11,800 nt of DNA from contig DASQOM010000281.1 in NCBI GenBank assembly GCA_035644495.1, positions 1-11,800 on the forward strand, written 5' to 3'. Below are positions 1-6,143 of the stretch, piece after piece. The position numbers were made by a program, and so were the translations under genes. This DNA comes from JACQFK01 sp035644495 (GTDB lineage Bacteria; Planctomycetota; MHYJ01; JACPRB01). The notes under the pieces were generated by a model. That model was not told the DNA's origin, ran no database searches, and saw nothing but the letters and a program-made list of their open reading frames with translations. Positions within the stretch are counted from its first letter, which is position 1. The number at the start of each line of letters is the position of its first letter.

Positions 1-658
1 GCTCGACCAGCGCGGGCTCCTGGAGGCCGGTCCGGCCGGTTGCCGGGCCTTCAAGCTGGGTGATCGACGTCTTCCAGGTCCGCCCCGCATTGTCCGAGTA
101 CGCGCAGAGGAACGTCGCGCGCGGGGTCTTCTTCGCCCCGCCCTTGGCATGGCGGGCGAGCGGGAGCACGATGCGGCCGCTCTTCAGAAGCAGCGCGCGG
201 TCGTTGTTCATGACGTAATACCCGTCTTCGCGGATGCAGGAGATCGGCTCGGACCAGTTCCGGCCCTCCTCGGTCGAGATGCGCATCGTCGGGATACAGT
301 CCTCCGGACCGTTCTTGCGGAGGTAGAAGAGTGCGATCTCGCCCTCCGGCAGGCGGAGCAGCGACACGGACATGATGTTCTGCCGCGCATCGTTCAGCAG
401 GAGGGGCTCGTAGCGGAGCGACCAGGTCTTGCCCTTGTCGCCCGAATAGATGGCGGCCAGGTCGGCGGCGGAGTCGTCGGCCGGGCCGCCGGTGAAGCGC
501 GAATATACGAACATGAGGATGCCGTTCTTGAGCGCGATGAAGTCGCCTTCCGAGTTTCGCGGGTTGTTGGCGACGGGCGGCAGGAGATTGACCTTGAACA
601 CCTCCTCGTCGCCGGCCGGGGCGGCGCTGCAGAGGAGCATCAGGAGCAGCGTTCGCAT
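1..658 (-). CDS. Secreted sialidase-like (BNR/Asp-box) protein, N-terminal part
   Basis: The reading frame is open from an ATG at 658 to the left edge (219 codons visible), so the C-terminus is missing. Residues 1-15 form a short hydrophobic signal peptide (MRTLLLMLLCSAAPAG). Asp-box motifs S-x-D-x-G-x-T-W occur at residues 72-79 (SGDKGKTW) and 188-195 (SDNAGRTW), with a degenerate copy at 128-135 (STEEGRNW). Asp boxes mark beta-propeller folds of the exo-alpha-sialidase (GH33-like) superfamily; the segment near residue 210 (GRTGLQEPALVE) also resembles that family. The predicted role is an exported glycan-binding or glycan-cleaving propeller. Catalytic Tyr/Glu residues would lie beyond the edge, so enzymatic activity and sialic acid specificity are not established. 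There is no Shine-Dalgarno sequence; a TAGGGT -10-like hexamer ends six bases before the ATG, suggesting a leaderless transcript. Confidence 0.85.
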   Translation of the reverse strand, partial: MRTLLLMLLCSAAPAGDEEVFKVNLLPPVANNPRNSEGDFIALKNGILMFVYSRFTGGPADDSAADLAAIYSGDKGKTWSLRYEPLLLNDARQNIMSVSLLRLPEGEIALFYLRKNGPEDCIPTMRISTEEGRNWSEPISCIREDGYYVMNNDRALLLKSGRIVLPLARHAKGGAKKTPRATFLCAYSDNAGRTWKTSITQLEGPATGRTGLQEPALVE

Positions 659-664
659 GGCTAT

Positions 665-670
665 ACCCTA
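665..670 (-). promoter_or_regulatory. Leaderless-type -10 element for the sialidase-like gene
   Basis: On the minus strand TAGGGT is followed by exactly six bases (ATAGCC) and then the ATG. A -10 hexamer so close puts the transcription start at or next to the ATG, and no ribosome-binding site is present. This is the mirror image of the arrangement on the other side of the palindrome. It is an inference from spacing only. Confidence 0.4.
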
Positions 671-695
671 ACAAAAGGGACGGTCACTTTTGTTA
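669..695. repeat. Perfect 9+9 bp inverted repeat between divergent genes
   Basis: TAACAAAAG, nine bases (GGACGGTCA), then CTTTTGTTA: both arms match perfectly. The arms are equidistant (10 bases) from the two divergent start codons at 658 and 706, and each arm overlaps its proximal -10 hexamer by two bases. The geometry fits a dyad operator for a dimeric repressor of both genes. It could also be a dispersed repeat unit or part of the promoters themselves. No regulator gene adjoins it. Confidence 0.6.
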
Positions 696-699
696 AAAT
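694..699 (+). promoter_or_regulatory. Leaderless-type -10 element for the LarA-family gene
   Basis: TAAAAT is followed by GCCCCC and the ATG at 706, so transcription should begin at or beside the start codon. No purine-rich ribosome-binding site precedes the ATG. There is no TTGACA-like -35; the place where it would sit, 17 bp upstream, is occupied by the far arm of the palindrome. Confidence 0.45.
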
Positions 700-705
700 G
701 CCCCC

Positions 706-1974
706 ATGAGAACCATCCATCTCCAATACGGCGCCTCCGGAATCCCCCTCGAAATCGACGCGCCCAACGTCACCGTGGTCGAGCCGCGATTCACCGCCGG
801 GCTGCCCGACGAGGCCGCGTCGTTCCGCGACGCCGTCCGCAACCCGATCGGCGCGAAAGCGATCCGCGACCAGGTGAAGGCGACGGACAAGGTCGCCGTC
901 GTCATCCCCGACATCACGCGCCCCCTGCCGTCGGAGCGGCTGCTCCCCTGGCTCTTCGCCGAGCTCTCGCACGTGCCGGCCGCCAACTTCACGATCATCA
1001 ACGGGACGGGGTCGCATCGCGGCAACACCCCCGCCGAGCTCGAGAAGATGGTCGGCGCCGAGGTCGTGAAGAAGTACAGGATCGTCAACCATACGGCACA
1101 CGACGAGAAGACCCTCGCGCCCGCCGGAAAAACAATCGAGGGACGCCCGGTCTCGATGACGAAGGAATACGTCGAAGCCGACAAGCGCATCGTCCTGGGT
1201 TTCATCGAGCCGCACTTCATGGCCGGCTTCTCGGGAGGCTATAAGGGGATCTTCCCCGCGATCGCCGACATCGACGCGATCACGCACTACCATCGCGCGG
1301 CGGTGATCGCGGATCCGAAGTCGACTTGGGGCGTGCTCGAGGGGAACCCGACGCAGGAGCAGGTCCGGCGCAACGGCGCCCTCGTCCCCCTGCACTTCTG
1401 CATCAACGTCACGCTGAATAAGAACCGCCAGATCACCGGGTACTACGTCGGCGACGCCCTCGAGGCGCACCGCCAGGGTTGCGCGTATGCGAAGGAGACC
1501 GCGATGGTCGCGTGCGAAAAGCCGTTCCCGATCGTGGTGACCACCAACGGCGGCTACCCGCTCGACCAGAATCTCTATCAGACCGTGAAGGGCATGTCGG
1601 CCGCCGCGCAGGTCATCGCCGAGGACGGCTATATCCTCACCGCGGCCCGCTGCAACGACGGGTTCCCGTCGCACGGAAACTTCAAGAAGCTGCTCTTCGA
1701 TCACGGCACGCCGAAGGCGATCCTCGACACGGTGCTCGCGCCGGGCTTCTCGATGTTCGACCAGTGGGAAGCGCAGATGCTCGCGATGATCCTGGTGCGC
1801 GCGCGGGCCGGGCTGTATAGCGAGATCATGGACGACGAGATCCGCCGCGCCCACGTCGAGCCTGTGAAGGACGTCAGCGCACGCTTGGCGGCGGAGCTGA
1901 AGAAGGTCGGCAGGGACACGCCGGTGGCGGTGCTGCCGGAAGGCCCGATGACGATCCCGTACCTCCGGCGTTAG
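706..1974 (+). CDS. LarA-family nickel-pincer-dependent racemase/epimerase
   Basis: This 422-residue protein matches the lactate racemase (LarA, DUF2088) family over its full length. Visible motifs are DITRP at 69-73, GTGSHR at 100-105 (H104), NHTAHDE at 128-134, EPH with H170, GGYKGIFP with K180, and THYH with H196. The spacing H104-H170-K180-H196 equals that of H108, H174, K184 and H200 in the characterised Lactobacillus LarA, where the Lys carries the (SCS)Ni(II) pincer cofactor, one His binds nickel and two are catalytic. All key residues are therefore present and the enzyme should be active in the cytoplasm on a 2-hydroxyacid or sugar acid. The family is diverse, so lactate is not assured and I withhold the symbol larA. 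Cofactor genes larB, larC and larE are not in the window. The stop overlaps the convergent neighbour's stop. Confidence 0.93.
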   Translation: MRTIHLQYGASGIPLEIDAPNVTVVEPRFTAGLPDEAASFRDAVRNPIGAKAIRDQVKATDKVAVVIPDITRPLPSERLLPWLFAELSHVPAANFTIINGTGSHRGNTPAELEKMVGAEVVKKYRIVNHTAHDEKTLAPAGKTIEGRPVSMTKEYVEADKRIVLGFIEPHFMAGFSGGYKGIFPAIADIDAITHYHRAAVIADPKSTWGVLEGNPTQEQVRRNGALVPLHFCINVTLNKNRQITGYYVGDALEAHRQGCAYAKETAMVACEKPFPIVVTTNGGYPLDQNLYQTVKGMSAAAQVIAEDGYILTAARCNDGFPSHGNFKKLLFDHGTPKAILDTVLAPGFSMFDQWEAQMLAMILVRARAGLYSEIMDDEIRRAHVEPVKDVSARLAAELKKVGRDTPVAVLPEGPMTIPYLRR

Positions 1975-2912
1975 TCTTTGATCCGCAGGCAGCGCAGCGT
2001 CGATTTCTCCACGACGTAGACCCGCCGGCGGGGTTCATCGATCACCAGGCCCCGGCAGGGCCCGGAAGAAAGGGACGAGCGCCAGTCGTTTTCGAAGTTT
2101 TCGACGTTCCAGGCCCGCAGCCCCTTCTCGTCGGCGATGAGGACGCAGCCGCTTTTCTGATCGATCGCGGCGGCATAGCGGCGATCCGTCCCCGCCTGCT
2201 CCGTCGACCGAAACTTCTGAATCTTCCAGTTCCCGGGATCGTAGACGCCCTCCGCGTGTTCGGCGACGACGACCAGGACTCCCCGGCACACTCCGGCGAA
2301 AAGCGCGCCGTCGGAGGCGATGAGATAGGTGACGGTCTTGTGGGGCATGACGCCGACGCGCCCCCCGGCAACCAGGGCGAAGGGCGTCGCCGGACAGCTG
2401 CCGAGGAAGCCGACGATGGCGCTGTCCGGACTGAGAACAGACTCGCCGACCACTTCGGAGATGAGCTTCCCCTCCCTCCGGGTCGCCCGTCGACCGTCGC
2501 CCCCCATGGCCCGATAGAGCACGCTGCCGTCGGGGGCGATCCAGGCCTGCCGCGGCCACAACGCCGAGCCGGCATCGATTTTGACCGCCGGCTCCAGAAA
2601 CTCGGCCTTCACCAGGGGCTCGCGGGAGATCTCCTTCCAGCCCGAGGGGTCATAGCGGGCCAGGTCCTTCCCCACGACGAGCAGATGCCCGTCCTGATCC
2701 TCAAAGCCCGCCGTGGTCCAGGGCGCGGGGATGTTCTTGAGGATCTTCGCCGTGGCGGCGTCGCACACCAGAACGGCCTCGCGATGGCCGAATACAAGGA
2801 ACTTCCCGGTCGAAGAGACGCAGAGGAGTCTGCCGTAATCCTCCTCGAGTTTGATCGAGGAGACTTCCTCGAGCTCGGGCACCTGCAGGAGCAGCACGAG
2901 CAGAAAAGTCAT
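1971..2912 (-). CDS. Beta-propeller-like protein, probably exported, function unknown
   Basis: 313 residues from the ATG at 2912, preceded by AAGGA five bases upstream of the start. The N-terminus is hydrophobic (TFLLVLLLQ, residues 2-10) and could be a minimal signal peptide, but it lacks a basic n-region. The body consists of short beta-strand-like units of about 40 residues with recurring patterns such as GKFLVFGHREAVLVCD, GHLLVVGKDLARYDP and DEKGLRAWNVE. These resemble WD40/quinoprotein propeller blades that report a stored value, without clear catalytic residues. The neighbouring sialidase-like gene is also a propeller, but the two are not related in motif. Its stop codon (TAA) overlaps that of the LarA-family gene (TAG) in the shared bases TTAG, so the two transcripts converge with no terminator between them. 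Function is unassigned. Confidence 0.8.
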   Translation of the reverse strand: MTFLLVLLLQVPELEEVSSIKLEEDYGRLLCVSSTGKFLVFGHREAVLVCDAATAKILKNIPAPWTTAGFEDQDGHLLVVGKDLARYDPSGWKEISREPLVKAEFLEPAVKIDAGSALWPRQAWIAPDGSVLYRAMGGDGRRATRREGKLISEVVGESVLSPDSAIVGFLGSCPATPFALVAGGRVGVMPHKTVTYLIASDGALFAGVCRGVLVVVAEHAEGVYDPGNWKIQKFRSTEQAGTDRRYAAAIDQKSGCVLIADEKGLRAWNVENFENDWRSSLSSGPCRGLVIDEPRRRVYVVEKSTLRCLRIKD

Positions 2913-2946
2913 AGGGATCCTTGACGTCGACCTCGTTCTCGGGTTC

Positions 2947-2954
2947 CAATCTAG
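2947..2954. promoter_or_regulatory. Overlapping divergent -10 elements
   Basis: Only 46 bp separate the divergent starts at 2912 and 2959. Rightward, CAATCT (2947-2952) lies six bases before the ATG at 2959, the same spacing as the leaderless promoters elsewhere in the window. Leftward, TAGATT (the complement of 2949-2954) would give a leader of about 30 bases that contains the AAGGA ribosome-binding site of the propeller gene. The two hexamers overlap, so polymerase could bind only one at a time. Confidence 0.35.
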
Positions 2955-2958
2955 CGGA

Positions 2959-3501
2959 ATGGATGCGGCCGCGGTACGGAAATGCGTGAGCAAGCTTTTG
3001 TCCCGTCAGGAGCCGGGGCTGCTCGTGCCCAAAGTGCCGTGGAGCCCCGAACTGCAGAAGGAGATCCGGAAGCTCGACGCGGGCACGGACCCGAACGCGC
3101 TCGCGGTAATCTCGGGCCTGCTGCTGTGGAATGATGACCTGGACGGCTGCCACACGATCGCGCAGGACCTCGACGATGCCCACGGCGCGTATCTGCATGG
3201 AGTCCTGCATCGTCGGGAACCCGACTATGGCAATGCCGCGTACTGGTTCCGCAAGGTCGGCGCGCACGCCCTGTTCCCCCACCTGAGGGTGGCGTCGCTG
3301 GAACTGCTGGCGGAAGCGCCGGCGTCGGACCCTTATAAGAAGGCGATCGAGGGCACGTCGGACTGGGACCCGTTCCGGATGATCGACTGGTGCGGGGCGG
3401 CGACCGAGGAGCGCGAGGTGGCGTTCCTGCGGGCGATGCAGGCCGTGGAGATCCAGGGGCTGACGTATTATTGGCTGGACCGGGCGAAGCTGGCGCGATA
3501 G
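2959..3501 (+). CDS. Uncharacterised conserved-type His-rich protein
   Basis: 180 residues. The start was set at the ATG at 2959 (MDAAAVRKC) because the frame upstream runs through the divergent promoter and the neighbour's 5' end. The predicted fold is soluble and mostly helical, with no signal peptide. A distinctive segment, residues 75-99, contains H75, H80 and H84 (HGAYLHGVLHRREPDY) followed by N-A-x-Y-W, and a second reads SDWDPFRMIDWC (135-145). I have the impression that this His/Asp/Trp pattern belongs to a conserved family of unknown function; I cannot verify that here. The cupin begins nine bases after the stop, so the two are probably co-transcribed and translationally coupled. There is no Shine-Dalgarno sequence before 2959. 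Confidence 0.82.
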   Translation: MDAAAVRKCVSKLLSRQEPGLLVPKVPWSPELQKEIRKLDAGTDPNALAVISGLLLWNDDLDGCHTIAQDLDDAHGAYLHGVLHRREPDYGNAAYWFRKVGAHALFPHLRVASLELLAEAPASDPYKKAIEGTSDWDPFRMIDWCGAATEEREVAFLRAMQAVEIQGLTYYWLDRAKLAR

Positions 3502-3510
3502 GTTGAGAAG

Positions 3511-3942
3511 ATGCCGCGCACGATGAAGCGTCCCGCAAAGAAAGGCCGCTGGAAGCCGACCGCCGAGGACAAGCCGATGGACACGGGGCTTGAGGTCCCC
3601 TTCGACATCGCCCAGGTCCCGGAAATCCCTGCGGTGCCGTGTCCCTGCGGCACGAGCCGCCGCGCGTTCGTGCGGAAGGACAACCAGACCTGCAGCGTCC
3701 ATCTGGTCGAGATCAAGAAGGACGCGCAGACGCACTACCATAAGGGCTTCACGGAGACCTATTACTTCCTCGAGGGCGAGGGCCAGATCGAGCTGGACGG
3801 GAAGCGGTATCCCGCGAAGCCCGGCATGGCGGTGATGATCCGCCCCGGGACGCGTCACCGCGCGGTGATGGGCAAGTCGCCGATGAAGATCCTGAACATC
3901 GTCGTTCCTCCGTTCGACGCCGCCGACGAATGGTTCGACTAG
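3511..3942 (+). CDS. Small cupin-domain protein
   Basis: 143 residues with a single RmlC-like cupin barrel. Motif 1 is HYHKGFTE with H75, H77 and E82 as metal ligands, and motif 2 is PGMAVMIRPGTRH with H116 as the fourth ligand, so an Fe/Mn/Zn site should be intact. Ahead of the barrel, CPCGTSRRAF carries C44 and C46 and a basic N-terminus precedes it. The protein should be a cytoplasmic metal-binding dioxygenase, isomerase or small-molecule-binding protein; the substrate cannot be read from the sequence. Translation from 3511 follows GAG at 3505-3507, and the gene lies nine bases behind the His-rich protein, which implies a shared transcript. Internal ATGs at 3523 and 3577 are possible alternative starts. 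Confidence 0.88.
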   Translation: MPRTMKRPAKKGRWKPTAEDKPMDTGLEVPFDIAQVPEIPAVPCPCGTSRRAFVRKDNQTCSVHLVEIKKDAQTHYHKGFTETYYFLEGEGQIELDGKRYPAKPGMAVMIRPGTRHRAVMGKSPMKILNIVVPPFDAADEWFD

Positions 3943-3957
3943 CCCGCCCCTCCAACG

Positions 3958-3971
3958 GCCGAATTATCGGC
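3958..3971. repeat. Short hairpin upstream of the zinc-ribbon gene
   Basis: GCCGA-ATTA-TCGGC is a perfect 5-bp stem with a 4-base loop. It lies between the cupin stop and the -10 hexamer of the next gene and has no T-tract on either strand. It could be a weak terminator for the cupin operon or an operator in the promoter spacer. Confidence 0.3.
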
Positions 3972-3977
3972 TAGAAT
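3972..3977 (+). promoter_or_regulatory. Leaderless-type -10 element for the zinc-ribbon gene
   Basis: TAGAAT is followed by five bases (TGGGC) and the ATG at 3983, with no Shine-Dalgarno sequence. This is the same close -10-to-ATG spacing as at 694-706, so a leaderless transcript is likely. It also argues against the in-frame TTG at 3977, which would start inside the -10 hexamer. Confidence 0.45.
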
Positions 3978-3982
3978 TGGGC

Positions 3983-4834
3983 ATGCCTCCCAAACCTTCC
4001 CGCTTCCAGATGGTGTCGTGCGTTTGCGGCGCCGACGTCCGCGTCGATCCCATGAACCGGGACCGCCGGGTGACCTGCCGCAACTGCGGCAACACCTTCG
4101 ATTTCGCCGTGACGATGGACAGCGTCGGACACAACTCGAGGATCTCGCTGATCCTGCCCCGCGGCGCGCTGAAGCCCGAGGGGGAGTCGCTGGCCACGTC
4201 GGTGCCCCGCACCGAGCCGTCCGCTCCGGCGCCCGAGCCTCTGGCCGCGTTCGAGGAGATCGTCGCGCCGCCGCCGCCGGAGCCCCCCGCGCCGATCCGG
4301 GTCACGCGGAAGAAGACGGGACAGACGATCCAGACCCTGATGGGACATTGCGAGTGCGGCGCGGTGTTTCCGCTGCTCGACACCGGCGAACTGACGACGA
4401 TGCAGTCCTGCCCGCAGTGCAACCGCAGCTATCACGTGGTGTTCCGGCTCATCCCCGGGACGAGGCAGAAGACCGCCATGATCGTTCCCGAGAAGCCGGT
4501 CCTGCATCGAAGAATGGGGACCACCGCCCCGTCCAAAGCCCCGAAGGGCGCGACGAAGACGGGCCAGGCGGTGGCGCCTCCCGAGAAGAGCCGCACCCGG
4601 GTGAGGGCGACCAAGGCCATGAAGCCGATGACGGTTCCGGCCCAGCCCAAACCTCCGCCGGAGGTTCCGGTCGGCGCCCAGTCCGTGGCGTGCTCCTGCG
4701 GCGAGATTTTCGTGGTCCGCCGGAAGGAGATCGACCAGGAGCGCAGTTGCAGCGGCTGCGGCCGACGGGTGACGTTCCAGGAGAGTCGTCACCCCCAGAC
4801 GCTGGCGCCCATCCTCCGGATCAAGCCTCTCTAG
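3983..4834 (+). CDS. Protein with three zinc ribbons on Pro-rich linkers
   Basis: 283 residues from the ATG at 3983. Three repeats of a C-x-C...C-x2-C zinc-ribbon are spread along the chain: C13/C15/C32/C35, C123/C125/C143/C146 and C237/C239/C256/C259, with 16 to 17 residues between the Cys pairs. Each begins with a (C/E)CG turn and ends in an aromatic/hydrophobic strand. The linkers of roughly 90 residues are rich in Pro, Ala and Lys and look disordered (for example APPPPEPPAPIR at 95-106). There is no signal peptide or membrane segment. The protein should bind three structural zinc ions in the cytoplasm and act as a scaffold or nucleic-acid- or protein-binding factor. The identity of its partner is unknown. 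The linkers make a plain rubredoxin role unlikely. Confidence 0.85.
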   Translation: MPPKPSRFQMVSCVCGADVRVDPMNRDRRVTCRNCGNTFDFAVTMDSVGHNSRISLILPRGALKPEGESLATSVPRTEPSAPAPEPLAAFEEIVAPPPPEPPAPIRVTRKKTGQTIQTLMGHCECGAVFPLLDTGELTTMQSCPQCNRSYHVVFRLIPGTRQKTAMIVPEKPVLHRRMGTTAPSKAPKGATKTGQAVAPPEKSRTRVRATKAMKPMTVPAQPKPPPEVPVGAQSVACSCGEIFVVRRKEIDQERSCSGCGRRVTFQESRHPQTLAPILRIKPL

Positions 4835-4978
4835 GGAGCCCGCCGTCTCGCGCCGACGGAGAGCCATCCCCGCCGGCGTCGATTCGCTGGAACATCGTTT
4901 CCACCGATTCCCCGAGGACCGCCGAATCCCCGTCCCCCTCCCCGGAGGGCTGTTGCACGAGTCCCGGGCGCCAGGCGT

Positions 4979-4994
4979 TGGCCCCGCATTTGCG
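4979..4994 (+). promoter_or_regulatory. Candidate sigma-54 (-24/-12) promoter of the ABM-P460-Ohr block
   Basis: TGGCCCCGCATTTGCG aligns with the sigma-54 consensus TGGCACGN4TTGCW. The invariant GG (4980-4981) and GC (4992-4993) are separated by exactly ten bases, and TGGC-C and TTGC both match. It lies about 55 bases before the ABM start, a reasonable leader, and a gene for a sigma-54 activator lies 2 kb downstream facing it. I did not scan the whole window for other matches. Confidence 0.45.
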
Positions 4995-5048
4995 CTGAGT
5001 GAGACGCGGAGGAGGAGGCCAGCCGGATCGACCCGGCGAAGATCGGAC

Positions 5049-5384
5049 ATGACATCGCTGATGAACCTCGAGTTCTTCCGTGTCCGGGCCGGGCTCCGCA
5101 GCGGGCTGGGCGATGCCCTGGGCGCCCTCATCGAACCGACCAGGCAGGAAGCAGGCTGCCTTTCCTGCAATCTGTACCAGTCCCTCGACGATCCCGACGT
5201 ATGGCTGGTCTTCGGGGACTGGCGCGGTCAGGAGTACCACGACGCGCATCTGAAGACCCTGCACGTTCTGGCGTTTCTGCGCGCCGCGCCGGGGCTGGTC
5301 CAGGGCGACCGGGACCTTCGGCACTTCAGGATCGCTTCCCCCTCGCCGACGGACGCCGGGAGCTCGTCGACCGGTAACGATTGA
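5049..5384 (+). CDS. Antibiotic-biosynthesis-monooxygenase (ABM) domain protein
   Basis: 111 residues if started at the ATG at 5049 (an ATG at 5061 is an alternative; neither has a strong ribosome-binding site). The sequence FFRVRAGLRSGLGDAL, then TRQEAGCLSCNLYQS, VWLVFGDW and HLKTLHVLAFL follows the ABM pattern of a strand, a helix, the G-C-x-x-Y-x-L-like strand, a VW/F strand and a terminal helix. ABM proteins are small dimeric ferredoxin-like barrels that oxygenate polyketides, quinones or haem without a cofactor, or simply bind such compounds. Cys64 and Cys67 are unusual in this position, but no activity follows from them. It is the first gene behind the sigma-54 promoter candidate. The last 15 residues are a low-complexity Ser/Asp tail. 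Confidence 0.8.
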   Translation: MTSLMNLEFFRVRAGLRSGLGDALGALIEPTRQEAGCLSCNLYQSLDDPDVWLVFGDWRGQEYHDAHLKTLHVLAFLRAAPGLVQGDRDLRHFRIASPSPTDAGSSSTGND

Positions 5385-5423
5385 CGTTCGTAGGGATCAG
5401 GAACACCTGGAAGGAGAGACAAA

Positions 5424-5965
5424 GTGAAAAGCACGACCAAAGGGTGACGGCGCTTACGGCCGCGTCCCTGGCGGCCTGCATCGGCCTGGCCCTGAGAGCG
5501 CAGGACAAGGACACGCTCAAGGACGCGAATGGAATCGCGTTCTCCGAGTTCAGGGGCTACGAATCCTGGGAACTCCTCGCGCCGAGCGTGACGGAGGACG
5601 GGATCAAGGGCATCGTCGGGAATCCGGCCATGGTCAAAGCCTATAAGGACGGCATTCCCGGCAACGGCAAGCCTTTTCCCGATGGCTCCAGGAGCGCGAA
5701 GATCGAATGGAAAAAGGTGAAGAACCTGGATTCGCCCTATACGGTGGAAGTGCCGGACACCCTGAAGTCGGTGGCGTTGATGATGAAGGATTCCCAGAGG
5801 TTCCCGGAAACCAACGGATGGGGATACGCGCAATTCTCGTACGACGCGGGGACCGGCAGGTTCAAGCCGCATTCTGAGGACAAGAACTTCCCGAAGGTTT
5901 GCCATGACTGCCACAATACGGTGAAGTCGGCGGACTACGTCTGGACCCGCCATCCCCAGCGGTAG
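5424..5965 (+). CDS. Cytochrome P460, haem c protein; start region probably frameshifted
   Basis: The mature domain is a clear cytochrome P460: GIAFSEFRGYESWELLAPS near the N-terminus, then FPDGSRSAKIEW, and a C-terminal haem c site CHDCH (bases 5900-5914) followed by SADYVWTRHPQR. P460 proteins are periplasmic and oxidise hydroxylamine or bind NO through a cross-linked haem; I cannot tell which from this sequence. The best ribosome-binding site, AAGGAG at 5411-5416, points to a GTG at 5424, but that frame (MKSTTKG) stops at 5445-5447. The mature frame instead opens at the GTG at 5444 with VTALTAASLAACIGLAL, the rest of a signal peptide. The most economical reading is loss of one base around 5436-5443. 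Otherwise the start is the GTG at 5444 with a poor signal. Confidence 0.85.
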
Positions 5966-6001
5966 TGTCCTCAGGAACCCGAACCGCTCGAAGGAGGATC
6001 C

Positions 6002-6124
6002 ATGCCGACGACCGCAGAGGCCGTCCGAGCCATGATCGAGACCTATCCTCTGGACAAGGCACCGGAGGCTTAGGAGCGCATGATGAGCGGCAACGCCCAG
6101 TTCCGTGTCGTTCTGGCGATGTAG
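6002..6124 (+). pseudogene. C-terminal relic of a zinc-type alcohol dehydrogenase
   Basis: An ATG with a near-perfect ribosome-binding site (AAGGAGG, 5993-5999) opens a frame of 23 codons that stops at TAG 6071-6073. Read through that stop, the frame continues to a second TAG at 6122-6124. The combined peptide contains AVRAMIETYPLDKAPEA, stop, ERMMSGNAQFRVVLAM. This matches the last about 35 residues of NAD(P)-dependent zinc alcohol dehydrogenases (MDR superfamily), in which the stop position is a Tyr (TAT/TAC to TAG is one change). The catalytic and Rossmann domains are absent. It is therefore a deleted gene whose start region is fused to its tail, not an enzyme. A short translated peptide is still possible. 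Confidence 0.7.
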
Positions 6125-6143
6125 ACCCCTGAAGGAGGCAACG

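Noticed and set aside
661..1854. A 397-codon minus-strand open frame
   Set aside because: It lies opposite the LarA-family gene, which has all catalytic motifs; the minus-strand product is Arg/Asp-rich without domain features.
2851..2958. Upstream start for the His-rich protein
   Set aside because: It would run through the 5' end of the divergent propeller gene and both promoters; the ATG at 2959 has the expected spacing.
3977..3982. TTG start for the zinc-ribbon protein
   Set aside because: It would begin inside the probable -10 hexamer; the ATG at 3983 fits the leaderless spacing seen in neighbours.
4944..4960. A second sigma-54-like site ending TTGCAC
   Set aside because: The ten-base-spaced upstream position is CG rather than the invariant GG.
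5381..5443. TTG start at 5381 for P460
   Set aside because: It would add a polar N-terminus (TFVGIRNTWKERQSEKHDQR) before the signal peptide and overlap the ABM stop; the ribosome-binding site lies further on.
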